This document shows, one piece after another, positions 1 through 11,146 of a DNA stretch of 64,000 nt. Under the pieces are notes generated by a model. The model ran no database searches and had not been told where the DNA came from. It saw only the letters and a program-made list of their open reading frames with translations. Within the stretch, counting starts at the first letter, position 1, and each line of letters opens with the position of its first letter. Made by a program: the position numbers and the translations under genes. Source of the stretch: Blastococcus fimeti (GTDB lineage: Bacteria > Actinomycetota > Actinomycetes > Mycobacteriales > Geodermatophilaceae); assembly GCA_900102115.1 (NCBI GenBank), contig FNAW01000001.1, positions 496,001 through 560,000 of the forward strand, in the 5' to 3' direction.

Positions 1-1537
<1,537 letters not shown>

Positions 1538-1541
<4 letters not shown>

Positions 1542-2152
1542 GGCGAGCTGGGTCCTCTCGTTCCGATGGCCACGAGTCGGGCCACCGTCTCCACCAGGAG
1601 CTCGCGCTCCACGGCCTTGATGCGTTCGTGCAGTCGGGGTTCGTCGTCGTCGGGGAGCACCGGCACCTCGCGCTGGGCCAGCACCGGGCCGGTGTCCACC
1701 CCGGCGTCGACCACGTGGACGGTCGAGCCGGTCACCGTGGCGCCGGCGGCCAGGGCGTCCCGCACGGCGTGGGCGCCCGGGAAGGCGGGCAGCAGCGCCG
1801 GATGGGTGTTGATCAGCCGGCCGCCGAACGCGCCGAGCACGGCCGGCCCGACGATCTTCATGAAGCCGGCCGAGACGACCAGGTCCGGCTCGAAGGAGGC
1901 GATCGACGCGGCGAGCGCCCGGTCCCAGGCGGCTCGGTCGGGGTGGTCGCCCAGTGCGGAGACGAACGTGGGGATCCCCCGCCGCGCGGCGTGCTCGAGG
2001 CCGGCAGCCGGCCGGTCGGCCCCCACGGCGACGACGTCCGCGGGGTAGGCGGGGTCGTCGGTCGCGTCGAGGAGCGCCGCGCAGAGCGAGCCGGTGCCCG
2101 ACAGGAGGACGACGACCCGGGCCCGCGACGTCGATCGCTCCGGGCCGCCCAC
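1538..2152 (-). CDS. purN: PurN, phosphoribosylglycinamide formyltransferase
   Basis: Transfers a formyl group from 10-formyl-THF to GAR in cytosolic purine synthesis. The 204 residues are normal for the family. The N-terminal strand [10 protein letters not shown] and the catalytic stretch [13 protein letters not shown] hold the Asn and His of the active site. The downstream [10 protein letters not shown] segment supplies the conserved Asp. Its stop overlaps the start of purH by 4 nt. The upstream neighbour is the perM-like gene, 21 nt away, so the three genes probably form one operon. Confidence 0.96.
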
Positions 2153-2173
2153 GCCGCGACCCTACAAGTCGGG

Positions 2174-3370
2174 TCAGGAAGCGGTGCGCCAGCGGGTGAA
2201 CGCGGCCGCCACCGCCGCGGCGATGCCGGCCTGGGCCGCGATCGCCACGCCGGTCGCGATCGCCGGCGCCCCGACGTCGGCGAGGGCGCCGTCACCCAGC
2301 GTGCCGCCCGCCGCCCAGACCAGCAGGCCGCAGCTCACACCGGTCAGCACCCCGGCGAGCACGCCGACGAGCCCGGCCACGACCGCACCGCCGTCGCGCG
2401 GGGACAGCCGCCGGGCCAGCGTGCGGCCCGCGACGAGGCCGGCCAGCGCGGGCACCGCCTGGGACGCGAAGGCGAGCAGCGGCACCGCCTGGGTGTCCGG
2501 CAGCGCCGCGAGCAGCGGGAGCGCCGGCACCGAGCCGAGCGTGACGCCGTGCACCGAGACGAACGTGCCGCTGCCCACCGCGAAACCCGGTCCGGCGGCC
2601 AGCCCGAGGACGGCGCCGGCAGCGTTGGGGAGCAGCAGGACGCACAGCCCGAGCAGGCCGAGCGCGCCGGCACCCGCACCGCCCAGACCGCCGGAGACGG
2701 CGGCGTACCCGTCGGCGTCGGCGGCCACGGCGATCGCCACGACCGCCAGGCACAGGGCCAGCGCGGTCAGCACCCCGGCGAGCACCGCGCGCAGCAGGGG
2801 GCGGGTCTGGGCAGGCAGCCGGTCCAGCCCGGCGTCCAGCGCGCCGGACTCCCGCCCCGCGCCCCACCCGGCCGCCGCGACCGCCAGCAGGGCGCTGCCG
2901 AGGAGCGCGCGCAGCAGGCTGACCTCGGCACCGGGCCCGTCGAGCAGCAGCGCGAGGACCGCCGTCAGGACGACGTGCGCCCCGGCCAGCAGCCCCGCCG
3001 TCCCGGCGGCGTCCCGTGCGCCGGTGACCCCGGCGATCCGGACCACCACGCGGGCGGCGCCGGAGAGGCACCAGGCGATGCCGAAGGTGAGCAGCAGCGG
3101 CGCGAGCACGATCGGGCCCGAGTCCACCGTGATCTCCGCGCCCTGCGCGAGCAGCCACAGCCGGCCGGCGAGCACGATCGATCCGCCGGCCCCCTGGCCC
3201 CCCGTCGGGTCGAGGGTCGCGACGACGCCGACCGCGAGCGCCAGGACGAGGAGACCGGCAGCCGAGACGGCTCCGGCCCCGGCGAGCGCGAGGCCCGCCC
3301 GCGGCAGCGGGCGGGCCGCCGTCCCACCGTCCGGTCCCCTGCGCGGGAGACGTGCCAGCAACGAGACCAC
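2174..3370 (-). CDS. perM: PerM-like DUF6350 multi-pass membrane protein
   Basis: About 398 residues, nearly all hydrophobic Ala/Leu/Val/Gly helices (roughly ten or more membrane segments). It sits directly upstream of purN and downstream of a 34-kDa-antigen-like gene, exactly as Rv0955 (PerM) does in mycobacteria. PerM is known there as a membrane protein affecting cell division and persistence; function here is inferred from synteny and topology. I chose the GTG at 3370 ([11 protein letters not shown]) because a GGGAGAG ribosome site lies about 8 nt upstream. The frame is also open from 3412. Confidence 0.78.
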   Translation of the reverse strand: MVSLLARLPRRGPDGGTAARPLPRAGLALAGAGAVSAAGLLVLALAVGVVATLDPTGGQGAGGSIVLAGRLWLLAQGAEITVDSGPIVLAPLLLTFGIAWCLSGAARVVVRIAGVTGARDAAGTAGLLAGAHVVLTAVLALLLDGPGAEVSLLRALLGSALLAVAAAGWGAGRESGALDAGLDRLPAQTRPLLRAVLAGVLTALALCLAVVAIAVAADADGYAAVSGGLGGAGAGALGLLGLCVLLLPNAAGAVLGLAAGPGFAVGSGTFVSVHGVTLGSVPALPLLAALPDTQAVPLLAFASQAVPALAGLVAGRTLARRLSPRDGGAVVAGLVGVLAGVLTGVSCGLLVWAAGGTLGDGALADVGAPAIATGVAIAAQAGIAAAVAAAFTRWRTAS

Positions 3371-3448
3371 GGGACCACTCTCCCAAGTCCGTCCCGCCGG
3401 TGGTCGGCGCACGCGCCCGGGAGTGCGACAAAGCGGCCCGCGGGCCCG

Positions 3449-4390
3449 TCAGACCCCGCGGTCGGGCTGCCCGGGATCGACCGGCGGCGGCGTGCCGGGC
3501 CGGGCCGGCGGCGGCGGAGGCGGAGGCGGCTGCTGGTAGGGCTGCGGCTGGTACGGCTGCGGGGCCGCCTGCTGCTGCCCCGGTGGGCCGTAGGGCTGCT
3601 GCCCGTGCTGAGGCGGGGCGGTCCCGGCGGCGGGAGCACCGCCGGCCGCCTTCCGCGCGCGCAGCTCCAGCAGGAGCGCGAGCACGGCCAGGACGGTGGC
3701 GGCGAGCACGCTGAGCAGCGCCAGGAGGGCGACGACGCTGAAGCCGACGTCGTCGTCGGGCCCGTCGGCCAGGCCGAGCTGGTCGATCCAGGTGATGAGG
3801 AACAGCAGCAGCGCCAGACCGGTCAGCCCGGCCGTGACGACCGTGCGCGGCACGGGGAGCCGCACCGTCGTGAACGCCGGGAGCAGGACCCACACGGCGG
3901 TGGCCAGCAGCAGCAGCCAGGCGAGCACCGCCGGACCCGTCGCGTAGCCGATCTCGAACGTGAACAGCCCGCGCCCACCGACGGCGTCGCTGAAGCCGTT
4001 GGTCGAGGTGTCGAAGCCGTCGAGGCCCTCGCCGTCGAAGCCGTACCAGGGCAGCACCATGAACAGCGTGAACAGCACGGCGCAGCCGGCGATGATCCAC
4101 TCGTTCAGCCCGACCTTCGAGAAGTCCACCGACGTCGTCCCGCGGCCGGGCCGACCGGGCGGGCCGTAGGGCGGCCGGCCGTAGGGATCCTGCGGCGGCG
4201 TGCCCCACGGCTGCTGCGGCGGCGGGCCCCACTGCGGGCCGGGCGGCGGCTGCTGGCCCCAGGGCGGCGGCTGCTGCTGACCGTAGGGCTGCTGCGGCTG
4301 ACCGTAGGGCTGGGGCGGCTGCTGGCCCCAGGGCGGCGGGGGTTGCTGCCCGTAACCGCCGGGAGGGGGCTGCGGAGGCTGACCGGTCAT
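3449..4390 (-). CDS. 34-kDa-antigen-like membrane protein with Pro/Gln-rich N-terminus (DUF5336-like)
   Basis: 313 residues. Residues 1-90 are Pro/Gln/Gly-rich with repeated YGQQ, PPPWGQQ and PYG units, then four hydrophobic segments span about 105-250, followed by a second Pro/Gln-rich tail. This architecture and the position between sucD and the PerM homologue match Rv0954, the mycobacterial 34-kDa antigen homologue; biochemical role unknown. The ATG at 4390 has a GAGGAG ribosome site. The tail encodes a run of about eight prolines (3508-3531), a possible EF-P-dependent pause. Assignment rests on synteny and layout. Confidence 0.75.
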   Translation of the reverse strand: MTGQPPQPPPGGYGQQPPPPWGQQPPQPYGQPQQPYGQQQPPPWGQQPPPGPQWGPPPQQPWGTPPQDPYGRPPYGPPGRPGRGTTSVDFSKVGLNEWIIAGCAVLFTLFMVLPWYGFDGEGLDGFDTSTNGFSDAVGGRGLFTFEIGYATGPAVLAWLLLLATAVWVLLPAFTTVRLPVPRTVVTAGLTGLALLLFLITWIDQLGLADGPDDDVGFSVVALLALLSVLAATVLAVLALLLELRARKAAGGAPAAGTAPPQHGQQPYGPPGQQQAAPQPYQPQPYQQPPPPPPPPARPGTPPPVDPGQPDRGV

Positions 4391-4513
4391 CTCGAGCCAC
4401 TCCTCAGAGGTCGGGTGCGAGCAGTATCCCCGTCCGGAGCGCGACCGGCTCCGGACGCAGCACTGCCCGGCGACCGCGGAGCGGCCACCGGGCAGTGGGA
4501 CGTGCGGGAGGCG

Positions 4514-5392
4514 TCAGCCGGCGATGATCTCGCGCATGAGCCGAGCGGTCTCCGACGGGGTCTTGCCCACCCGGACGCCGGCGGCCTCGAGGGCCTCCTG
4601 CTTCGCCTGGGCGGTACCGGCCGAGCCCGAGACGATGGCGCCGGCGTGGCCCATGGTCTTGCCCTCGGGCGCGGTGAAGCCGGCGACGTAGCCGACGACG
4701 GGCTTGGTGACGTTGGCCTTGATGAAGTCCGCGGCCCGCTCCTCGGCGTCGCCACCGATCTCGCCGATCATCACGATCGCCTCGGTCTCCGGGTCGGCCT
4801 CGAAGGCCTCCAGGCAGTCGATGTGCGTCGTGCCGATGACCGGGTCGCCACCGATGCCGACGGCCGTGGAGAAGCCGAGGTCCCGCAGCTCGTACATCAT
4901 CTGGTAGGTCAGCGTGCCCGACTTCGACACCAGGCCGATCTTGCCCTGCTTGGTGATGTTGGCCGGGATGATGCCGGCGTTGCTGCGCCCGGGGCTGATC
5001 AGGCCGGGGCAGTTCGGGCCGATGATGCGCGTCGCGCCACCCTGGGCGTGCGCCCAGACGTAGGTCGAGTCGTGCACCGGGATGCCCTCGGTGATGATCA
5101 CCGCGAGCCCGATCTGGGCGTCGACGGCCTCGATCGCGGCACCCTTGGCGAACGGCGGCGGCACGAAGATGACGCTGACGTCGGCGCCGGTCTCCTTCAT
5201 GGCGTCGGCGACGGAGCCGAACACCGGCACGCTGGTGCCGTCGAAGTCGACGCTGGTGCCGGCCTTGCGGGGGTTCACGCCGCCGACGATCGCGGTGCCC
5301 GAGGCGAGCATGCGCGAGGTGTGCTTCATGCCCTCGGAGCCGGTCATGCCCTGGACGATGACCTTGCTGTTCTCGTTGAGGAAGATCGACAT
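4514..5392 (-). CDS. sucD: SucD, succinyl-CoA synthetase alpha subunit
   Basis: TCA-cycle subunit that binds CoA and carries the phosphohistidine. The 292 residues are typical. The N-terminus [21 protein letters not shown] is the CoA-binding Rossmann fold. GPNCPG lies in the middle, and GHAGAI near residue 247 contains the catalytic His. It follows sucC by 30 nt on the same strand, a standard sucCD operon. Confidence 0.97.
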   Translation of the reverse strand: MSIFLNENSKVIVQGMTGSEGMKHTSRMLASGTAIVGGVNPRKAGTSVDFDGTSVPVFGSVADAMKETGADVSVIFVPPPFAKGAAIEAVDAQIGLAVIITEGIPVHDSTYVWAHAQGGATRIIGPNCPGLISPGRSNAGIIPANITKQGKIGLVSKSGTLTYQMMYELRDLGFSTAVGIGGDPVIGTTHIDCLEAFEADPETEAIVMIGEIGGDAEERAADFIKANVTKPVVGYVAGFTAPEGKTMGHAGAIVSGSAGTAQAKQEALEAAGVRVGKTPSETARLMREIIAG

Positions 5393-5422
5393 CTGTCTGG
5401 TGTCCTGTCGGGAGTCGGGAGG

Positions 5423-6586
5423 TCAGGCGGCGGCGAGCTCGGCGGCCCGGCGCGCGGCGCCGTCCATCGTGTCCACGACGGTGACCAGCGGGTGGTTGGC
5501 GTCGGCGAGGATGCGCCGGCCCTCCTCGACGTTGTTGCCGTCGAGACGGACCACCAGCGGCTTGGTGGCCTGGTCGCCGAGCTGCTGCAGCGCGGCGACG
5601 ATGCCGTTGGCGACGGCGTCGCAGGCGGTGATGCCACCGAAGACGTTGACGAACACGCTCTTCACGGCCGGGTCGCTGAGGATGATCCCCAGGCCGTTGG
5701 CCATGACCTCGGCCGAGGCGCCGCCACCGATGTCGAGGAAGTTGGCCGGGCGGACCCCGCCGAACTCCTCGCCGGCGTAGGCGACGACGTCCAGGGTGCT
5801 CATGACCAGGCCGGCACCGTTGCCGATGATCCCGACCTCGCCCTCGAGCTTGACGTAGTTGAGGTCCTTCTCCTTGGCCGCGGCCTCGAGCGGGTCGGCG
5901 GCGGCGGCGTCCTCGAGCGCGGCGTGCGCCTCCTGGCGGAAGCCGGCGTTCTCGTCGAGGGTCACCTTGGCGTCCAGCGCGAGCACGGTGCCGTCGGGAG
6001 CCTTGGCGAGCGGGTTGATCTCGACCAGGGTGGCGTCCTCCTTGGTGAAGACCTCCCACAGCGAGATGGCGATGGCGATGACCTGGTCGCGCACCTCGGG
6101 GGCGAACCCGGCGGCGTCCACGATCTCGGCTGCCTTGGCGGCGTCCACGCCGACGCTGGCGTCGACGGGGATGCGGGCCAGCGCCTCGGGGCGCTCCACG
6201 GCGAGCTGCTCGATCTCCATGCCGCCCTCGACGCTGGCCATGGCCAGGAAGGTGCGGTTGGAGCGGTCGAGCAGGTACGAGAAGTAGTACTCCTCGGCGA
6301 TGTCGCTGGCCTGGGCCACCATCACCTTGTGGGTGATGTGCCCCTTGATGTCCAGCCCGAGGATGTCCTGGGCGCGCGCCTTGGCGTCCTCGGGGTTGTC
6401 GGCGAGCTTGACGCCGCCGGCCTTGCCTCGGCCGCCCACCTTCACCTGCGCCTTGACGACGACGGTCTGCCCGATCTCGCGGGCGATCGCCTCCGCCTGC
6501 TCGGGCGTCTCGGCGACTCCGCCTGGGAGCACGGGGACGCCGTGCGAGGCCAACAGATCACGGGCCTGGTACTCGAAGAGATCCAC
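5423..6586 (-). CDS. sucC: SucC, succinyl-CoA synthetase beta subunit
   Basis: ATP-grasp subunit pairing with SucD, 387 residues. The N-terminal signature [19 protein letters not shown] is diagnostic. The ATP-grasp region includes [19 protein letters not shown], and the C-terminal domain has the Gly-rich FLDIGGGAS and FVNVFGGI motifs. The start is a GTG at 6586 without a clear ribosome site. A TACGGT hexamer lies 8 nt upstream, suggesting a leaderless or nearly leaderless message. Confidence 0.97.
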   Translation of the reverse strand: MDLFEYQARDLLASHGVPVLPGGVAETPEQAEAIAREIGQTVVVKAQVKVGGRGKAGGVKLADNPEDAKARAQDILGLDIKGHITHKVMVAQASDIAEEYYFSYLLDRSNRTFLAMASVEGGMEIEQLAVERPEALARIPVDASVGVDAAKAAEIVDAAGFAPEVRDQVIAIAISLWEVFTKEDATLVEINPLAKAPDGTVLALDAKVTLDENAGFRQEAHAALEDAAAADPLEAAAKEKDLNYVKLEGEVGIIGNGAGLVMSTLDVVAYAGEEFGGVRPANFLDIGGGASAEVMANGLGIILSDPAVKSVFVNVFGGITACDAVANGIVAALQQLGDQATKPLVVRLDGNNVEEGRRILADANHPLVTVVDTMDGAARRAAELAAA

Positions 6587-6594
6587 GAACAGGG

Positions 6595-6600
6595 ACCGTA
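6595..6600 (-). promoter_or_regulatory. Putative leaderless -10 element of sucC
   Basis: TACGGT on the minus strand, 8 nt before the GTG of sucC, fits the actinobacterial TANNNT -10. No Shine-Dalgarno sequence lies between. Inferred from sequence only. Confidence 0.45.
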
Positions 6601-6745
6601 GCCCGCCCGTAACCGGAATGCCGCCCCGGGCGTTGAGGAGATGGGTCCGGCGTGGGGCGCATCACAGGGTTCCTCACCCCATCGCGGGAGCGATCGAGCC
6701 GACCCGACGCACCGCCGCCCGATCGCCGACCGACCAGGAGCCTCC

Positions 6746-8602
6746 GTGCGCCGCACCTCGACCGCCCTGCTCACCGCCCTGCTGGCCGCCGGGGGAACGG
6801 TCGCGCTGGCCCCTCCGGCCGCCGCCACCGAGATCGTCCCGCGCGACCTGACGATCACCGTGACGGGCCTGGGCCCGGAGAACCGGACGTGCCGGATCGA
6901 CGCCGATCTGTACGTCCCCGCCGGCGTCACCGCCCGGAACCCCGGCCCCGCGCTGCTCGCGACCAACGGCTTCGGCGGCACCAAGGACGACCAGGCCGAC
7001 TTCGCCCAGGGCTTCGGGGAGCACGGCTACGTGACGCTCTCCTACACCGGGCTCGGCTTCGTCGACGGCGACCTCTGCCCGATCACCCTCGACGACCGCG
7101 AGCACGACGGCGCTGCGGCGTCCCAGTTGCTGCGCTTCCTCGGCGGCGACCCATCGGTCGTCGCGGTCGACGACGCGACCGGCGAGCGGGTGCAGGTCGA
7201 CCAGGTCGTCCGCGAGGACCGCCGCTCCGAGGTCCGTCACGACCCCGCGGTCGGCATGGTCGGCGGCTCCTACGGCGGCCAGATCCAGTTCGCCGCGGCG
7301 GCCGTCGAGCACGCGGCCGGCACCGACCGGCTCGACGCGATCGTCCCGATGATCACCTGGAACGACCTCTCCTACTCGCTCAACCCCGACAACAGCGCGA
7401 TCCCGGGCGGCACCGCCCTCAGCGGCTCGCTCGCCTCGCCGGACACCGGCGTCTTCAAGTACCAGTGGTCGCTGCTGTTCACCGCCCTCGGCCTGGCCAG
7501 CGGGCTGCAGGACCTGCCGGCGCTCGCCGACCCGGCCCAGGTGCGCAACCTCGCTCAGGACAACTGCCTCAACTTCGACGCCCCGGTCTGCACCGCGCTG
7601 GCCGAGGTCGCCGCGACCGGCTACGCCGGCCAGGGCTCGGTGGACTTCCTGCGCTCGAACTCCGTGGGCAGCTACACCTCCGACGTCCGCGTGCCGACGC
7701 TCATCGCCCAGGGCCAGGCCGACACCCTGTTCAACCTGCAGGAGTCGGTGGCCACGTACGCAGCGCTGAAGGCGCAGGGCACCCCGGTCTCGCTCATGTG
7801 GCAGTCCTGGGGGCACAGCGGCCTGGACCCGCAGGCCGGTGAGCTGGACGAGCGCAACCCGGAGAACTCCTACCAGGGTCGCCGGGCGCTGGCCTGGTTC
7901 GACCACTACGTGCGCGGCCGCGGCCCGGCGCCCGAGCCGGTGTTCGAGTACTACCGCGACTGGGTGATGGCCGAGACCGGCGACGTCGAGCAGGCGTATG
8001 CGTCGGCGCCGTCCTACCCCGCCGGCACCGAGCGGACGCTGCACCTGTCCGGCGGCGGACTGCTGGGCGGCTCGCTGGTCGACAGCCCGGCCCGGGTGGT
8101 CCCCGGGCTCAGCGCGTACGGCAGCGTGGCGCCGATCGGGCCCAACTACACCGAGACGGCGTTCCTCGACCAGACCGGCCCGGTCACCGACCCGCCCGGG
8201 ACGGCGATCCGGTTCTCCACGCCGCCGCTGACCCGGCCGTTGGACGTCGTGGGCTCGCCGCGGCTGACCGTGCAGCTGGACGCGCCGGCGGTCGCCGCGA
8301 CGCAGGGCCTGGGGCCGGCCGGACAGCTGGTGGTCCACGCGAAGGTCTACGACGTCGGCCCGGACGGCGCGGTGGAGCTGCCGCACCGGCTGATCTCCCC
8401 CGCCCGCGTCACCGACGTCACGAAGCCGGTCACCATCGAGCTGCCGGCGATCGTGCACCGCTTCGCCCCGGGCCACCGGCTGGCGGTCGTGCTGGCCGGC
8501 GGTGACCTCGCCTACCGCGGGTCGACGCTCCCCCAGCAGGTCGCGCTGGCGACCGGGCCGGGGAGGGTGCAGCAGCTGACCGTGCCGGTCGTCAGCCCCT
8601 GA
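6746..8602 (+). CDS. Secreted CocE/X-Pro dipeptidyl-peptidase S15-type hydrolase
   Basis: About 618 residues. The GTG at 6746 is chosen because AGGAG ends 5 nt upstream and the product then opens with a signal peptide (VRRTSTALLTALLAAGGTVALA...AAA). An alpha/beta-hydrolase domain follows, with the nucleophile elbow GGSYGGQ near residue 170, an Asp in LIAQGQADTLFN and a His in SWGHSGLD. The C-terminal part, from about residue 430, is a beta-rich jelly-roll like that of X-Pro dipeptidyl-peptidases. It is probably exported and acts on peptides or esters; substrate unknown. Its tail overlaps the convergent B12-domain-like gene by 11 nt. Confidence 0.85.
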   Translation: MRRTSTALLTALLAAGGTVALAPPAAATEIVPRDLTITVTGLGPENRTCRIDADLYVPAGVTARNPGPALLATNGFGGTKDDQADFAQGFGEHGYVTLSYTGLGFVDGDLCPITLDDREHDGAAASQLLRFLGGDPSVVAVDDATGERVQVDQVVREDRRSEVRHDPAVGMVGGSYGGQIQFAAAAVEHAAGTDRLDAIVPMITWNDLSYSLNPDNSAIPGGTALSGSLASPDTGVFKYQWSLLFTALGLASGLQDLPALADPAQVRNLAQDNCLNFDAPVCTALAEVAATGYAGQGSVDFLRSNSVGSYTSDVRVPTLIAQGQADTLFNLQESVATYAALKAQGTPVSLMWQSWGHSGLDPQAGELDERNPENSYQGRRALAWFDHYVRGRGPAPEPVFEYYRDWVMAETGDVEQAYASAPSYPAGTERTLHLSGGGLLGGSLVDSPARVVPGLSAYGSVAPIGPNYTETAFLDQTGPVTDPPGTAIRFSTPPLTRPLDVVGSPRLTVQLDAPAVAATQGLGPAGQLVVHAKVYDVGPDGAVELPHRLISPARVTDVTKPVTIELPAIVHRFAPGHRLAVVLAGGDLAYRGSTLPQQVALATGPGRVQQLTVPVVSP

Positions 8603-8981
8603 GGCGGTCCCGCAACCAGTCGACGACCTCGTCCGGTGCGGCGTCGCGCGGGAACACCCGCGCGACGCCGTCCCCGGTCGCCTCCGGGACGTCGGCGGCG
8701 GCGACCCCACCGGCGAACACGAGGACGTCGTCGATCCCCTGCTCCGCCAGCAGCCCGGTCACCCGGGCCAGCGGCGCGACGTCCCCCTCGGCGAGCACGA
8801 TCCCGACAGCGTCGGCGTCCTCCTGCACGACCGTGGCGACCAGCTGCTCCGGCGTCTGCGGCCGGTCGGTGTAGACGACCTCCGCACCGGCGTCGCGCAA
8901 CGCGCGCGCCAGGATCTCGGCCACCCGGTCCCCGTCCGCCGGGCCGGGACCGGCGACGACGACCCGCCTGCGCTCCTCCAC
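8592..8981 (-). CDS. Stand-alone cobalamin-binding-like domain protein lacking the B12 histidine
   Basis: 129 residues resembling the C-terminal B12 domain of methylmalonyl-CoA mutase: VVVAGPGPADGDRVAEILAR, DAGAEVVYTDRPQTPEQLV, then QEDADAVGIVLAEGD and VFAGGVAAADVPE. In real mutases the first loop is DxHxxG with the His binding cobalt; here the aligned stretch reads ADGDR, so that His is replaced. It may not bind B12 in the His-on mode, or may have another role. The GTG at 8981 follows a TAGGCT hexamer by 7 nt. No mutase large domain lies nearby. Confidence 0.72.
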   Translation of the reverse strand: MEERRRVVVAGPGPADGDRVAEILARALRDAGAEVVYTDRPQTPEQLVATVVQEDADAVGIVLAEGDVAPLARVTGLLAEQGIDDVLVFAGGVAAADVPEATGDGVARVFPRDAAPDEVVDWLRDRLRG

Positions 8982-8988
8982 GCCGCGG

Positions 8989-8994
8989 AGCCTA
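8989..8994 (-). promoter_or_regulatory. Putative leaderless -10 element of the B12-domain-like gene
   Basis: TAGGCT on the minus strand, 7 nt before the GTG at 8981. It overlaps the TAG stop codon of the upstream membrane-protein gene. Confidence 0.35.
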
Positions 8995-9939
8995 GGAGGC
9001 TGCGCGCACCGGACGGCGGCGGAGCCGCCAGGCGAGCGCGGTCAGTGCGCAGAAGCCGAGGCCGGCCAGGAGCAGCCCGGCTCCCGGCACCGTCCACTCC
9101 AGGTCCTCGGAGACGACGGCGTCGCGCACGCCGGCGAGCCCCGCGGTGAGCACCGTGACCGCGATGGCCAGCAGGCCGCCGACCGCCCCCAGGCGGGGCC
9201 GCAGCGAGGGCGCGGTCACCGCGCAGAGCACCAGGGCGCCGGCGAGCAGCAGCCCGCCCAGCAGCGCCAGGCCCGGCCGCTCGAGCAGCGCCTGCGGCCC
9301 CTCGCGGGGCACCACCACCTGCAGCCCGGAGGACAGGTCGGTGACCAGGTCGTCCTGCACGTCGGCGGCCGGCAGGGTCAGGCAGAGCACCGTTGCCACG
9401 CCCAGCAGCACCGTGGCGCCGGCCAGCGGGCCGCGGACGCCGTCCAGCGCGCCGCCGTCGTCCATCACCGTGCGCCCCCAGACCGCCGCGGCGACGCCGC
9501 CGGCCAGGACGGTCAGCACGAGCGCGACAACGCCGGCCACCCAGCCCGGGCCGATGTGGATGTCGCTGGTGAGCACCCGCTCCCCCGCGAGCACCTCCAC
9601 CCCGGGGCGGTCGACCGAGCTGCGGCCCCGGTAGAGCTCGATGAGCAGCTGACCGACGGAGAGCGCGCCGGCCACCGCCGCGTAGGCCAGACCGAACTTG
9701 GGGACGGCGGAGCGGGCGAGCTGCACACCCACCGCCGCGGTGACCAGCGGGCCGAGCACGGTGGCCAGCACGCCGACGACGCTGCCGCCCAGCACGAGGT
9801 CCCGTCCGTCCACCTCGAGGTAGGTCGGGACGGCCGACACAGCACCGGCGATGCCGGCGAGCACGAGCAGCACGCCTGCCAGCCGTGCGCCGGGCGGCAC
9901 TGTGCCGATCACCAGCCCCTCGCCATCGCGCGCAGGCAC
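8992..9939 (-). CDS. Multi-pass membrane protein of unknown function
   Basis: 315 residues with about eight hydrophobic segments (for example LAGVLLVLAGIAGAVSAV near residue 20 and LLLAGLGFCALTALAW near the C-terminus). A more polar, probably external loop around residues 105-125 carries SDIHIGPGW. I recognise no family. The GTG at 9939 is preceded by AAGGGAG. It ends 10 nt before the B12-domain-like gene on the same strand, so the two may be cotranscribed. Confidence 0.75.
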   Translation of the reverse strand: MPARDGEGLVIGTVPPGARLAGVLLVLAGIAGAVSAVPTYLEVDGRDLVLGGSVVGVLATVLGPLVTAAVGVQLARSAVPKFGLAYAAVAGALSVGQLLIELYRGRSSVDRPGVEVLAGERVLTSDIHIGPGWVAGVVALVLTVLAGGVAAAVWGRTVMDDGGALDGVRGPLAGATVLLGVATVLCLTLPAADVQDDLVTDLSSGLQVVVPREGPQALLERPGLALLGGLLLAGALVLCAVTAPSLRPRLGAVGGLLAIAVTVLTAGLAGVRDAVVSEDLEWTVPGAGLLLAGLGFCALTALAWRLRRRPVRAAS

Positions 9940-10113
9940 GGGTCTCCCTTCCGATCAGGTCACGAACCGGCCTCGATCGGCCGCTCTCCCGGTGGCGTCC
10001 GTGTGACGGGCGCCACACCTGCGCATTACCGTCGGGTGAACGGAGCACTGGACGGTGCACCGGCACGGCCGAGCCCCGGCACCGCCGGCGGAGAACACGG
10101 GGAGACGAAGGCC

Positions 10114-11001
10114 ATGCGACCGACGAGCGTTCCGGGCTCCGAACCAGCGTCGCACACGACGGCCGCCCCCGAGGGTGCGCCACGGAGTGCGCTGCGCAGC
10201 CTCTGCAGCCCTGCCGCACTGGCCGGCAGCCTCACCGAGCTGGCCTGGGTGGGCGCCCATGTCCTGCTGTATCCGCTGGGCACGCGGGCCGAGCAGCTGC
10301 AGACCGACCCCGGCTCCCGACCCGGGCAGTCACCGGCCGTCCGGGCGCTGTTCGCCGCCGATCCGCTGGCCGCGCGCACGCCCGTCCTGCTGGTCCACGG
10401 CCTGGTCGACAACCGCTCGATCTTCGCCGTGATGCGCCGCAGCCTGCGCCGTCGCGGTTTCGCGTCGGTCTGCTCCTGGAACTACAGCCCCCTGCTGCGC
10501 GACGTGGGCCAGGCGGCCCACGACCTGGGCGCGCACATCGAGCGCATCTGCGCGCAGACCGGGCACGACCGCGTGCACGTGGTCGGGCACAGCCTGGGCG
10601 GGCTGATCGCGCGCTACTACGTGCAGCGGCTGGGTGGGGACGCGCGCGTCGACTCCCTGGTGACGCTCGGGACCCCGCACGGCGGCTCGCTGCTCGCACA
10701 CGCGCTCCCGACGCCGCTGGTCCGCCAGCTGCGGCCGGGCTCCGCGGTGCTCCGGGAGCTGGCCGAGCCGGTGGAGCGGTGCGACACCCGGATCACCGCC
10801 GTCTACAGCGACCTCGACCAGCTGGTGCTGCCGACGTCGGCGGGCCGGTGCGACCACCCCGACCTCGGCGCGCGGAACGTCCTCGTGCGCGGCGTGGGCC
10901 ACATGTCGCTGCCCATCCACCGGGGCATCCTCGACGAGGTGGCGCTCACCCTCGCCGGCTCCCCGGTCGCAGGTCACGAACCGGTACGCGCCGTCGCCTG
11001 A
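10114..11001 (+). CDS. Lipase-like alpha/beta hydrolase
   Basis: 295 residues. The fold is recognisable from TPVLLVHGLVDN (oxyanion HG), the nucleophile elbow VVGHSLGGLIARYY, LVTLGTPHGGS, the Asp in VYSDLDQLVLP and the His in VRGVGHMSLP. The GTPHGG motif is typical of triacylglycerol lipase/PGAP1-like proteins. The ATG at 10114 is chosen because GGGGAG lies about 10 nt upstream. No signal peptide is clear, but a hydrophobic stretch at about residues 38-58 could be a membrane anchor. Substrate unknown. Confidence 0.83.
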   Translation: MRPTSVPGSEPASHTTAAPEGAPRSALRSLCSPAALAGSLTELAWVGAHVLLYPLGTRAEQLQTDPGSRPGQSPAVRALFAADPLAARTPVLLVHGLVDNRSIFAVMRRSLRRRGFASVCSWNYSPLLRDVGQAAHDLGAHIERICAQTGHDRVHVVGHSLGGLIARYYVQRLGGDARVDSLVTLGTPHGGSLLAHALPTPLVRQLRPGSAVLRELAEPVERCDTRITAVYSDLDQLVLPTSAGRCDHPDLGARNVLVRGVGHMSLPIHRGILDEVALTLAGSPVAGHEPVRAVA

Positions 11002-11051
11002 GCCCGGCGCGGGGTCTCGATCCGTTACCTGCGGCACACGTAGCGACACGT

Positions 11052-11071
11052 CGCGTCAATGCGCTGTCGCG
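11052..11071 (+). promoter_or_regulatory. Motif shared with the clpP upstream region (copy 1)
   Basis: CGCGTCAATGCGCTGTCGCG lies about 75 nt before the M23 peptidase start. The same sequence with one mismatch occurs at 30243-30262 upstream of clpP, in the same orientation. It matches no operator I know. Confidence 0.4.
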
Positions 11072-11083
11072 CCCTCACTGGTC

Positions 11084-11099
11084 GTTACGGTTCGGTCAC
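11084..11099 (+). promoter_or_regulatory. Candidate MtrA direct repeat upstream of the M23 peptidase
   Basis: GTTAC-N6-GTCAC forms two GTNAC half-sites 11 nt apart, the spacing described for the cell-envelope response regulator MtrA. MtrA is known to control M23 and Rpf-type cell-wall hydrolases in other actinobacteria. A further GTTAC occurs at 11024-11028. Inferred from sequence only. Confidence 0.45.
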
Positions 11100-11146
11100 G
11101 GCGCTGGTACCCACCGGCGCGAAACACTCGTCCGGAAAGGTGCGCC

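Noticed and set aside
1628..6601. A 1657-codon open frame on the plus strand
   Set aside because: It is antisense to purN, perM, the 34-kDa-like gene, sucD and sucC, and its composition (Arg/Gly/Gln/His-rich) is the usual GC-skew shadow of real genes.
11002..11146. Possible c-di-AMP (ydaO-type) riboswitch before the M23 peptidase
   Set aside because: Actinobacterial cell-wall hydrolases often have one, but the conserved blocks are not present in this 145-nt leader.
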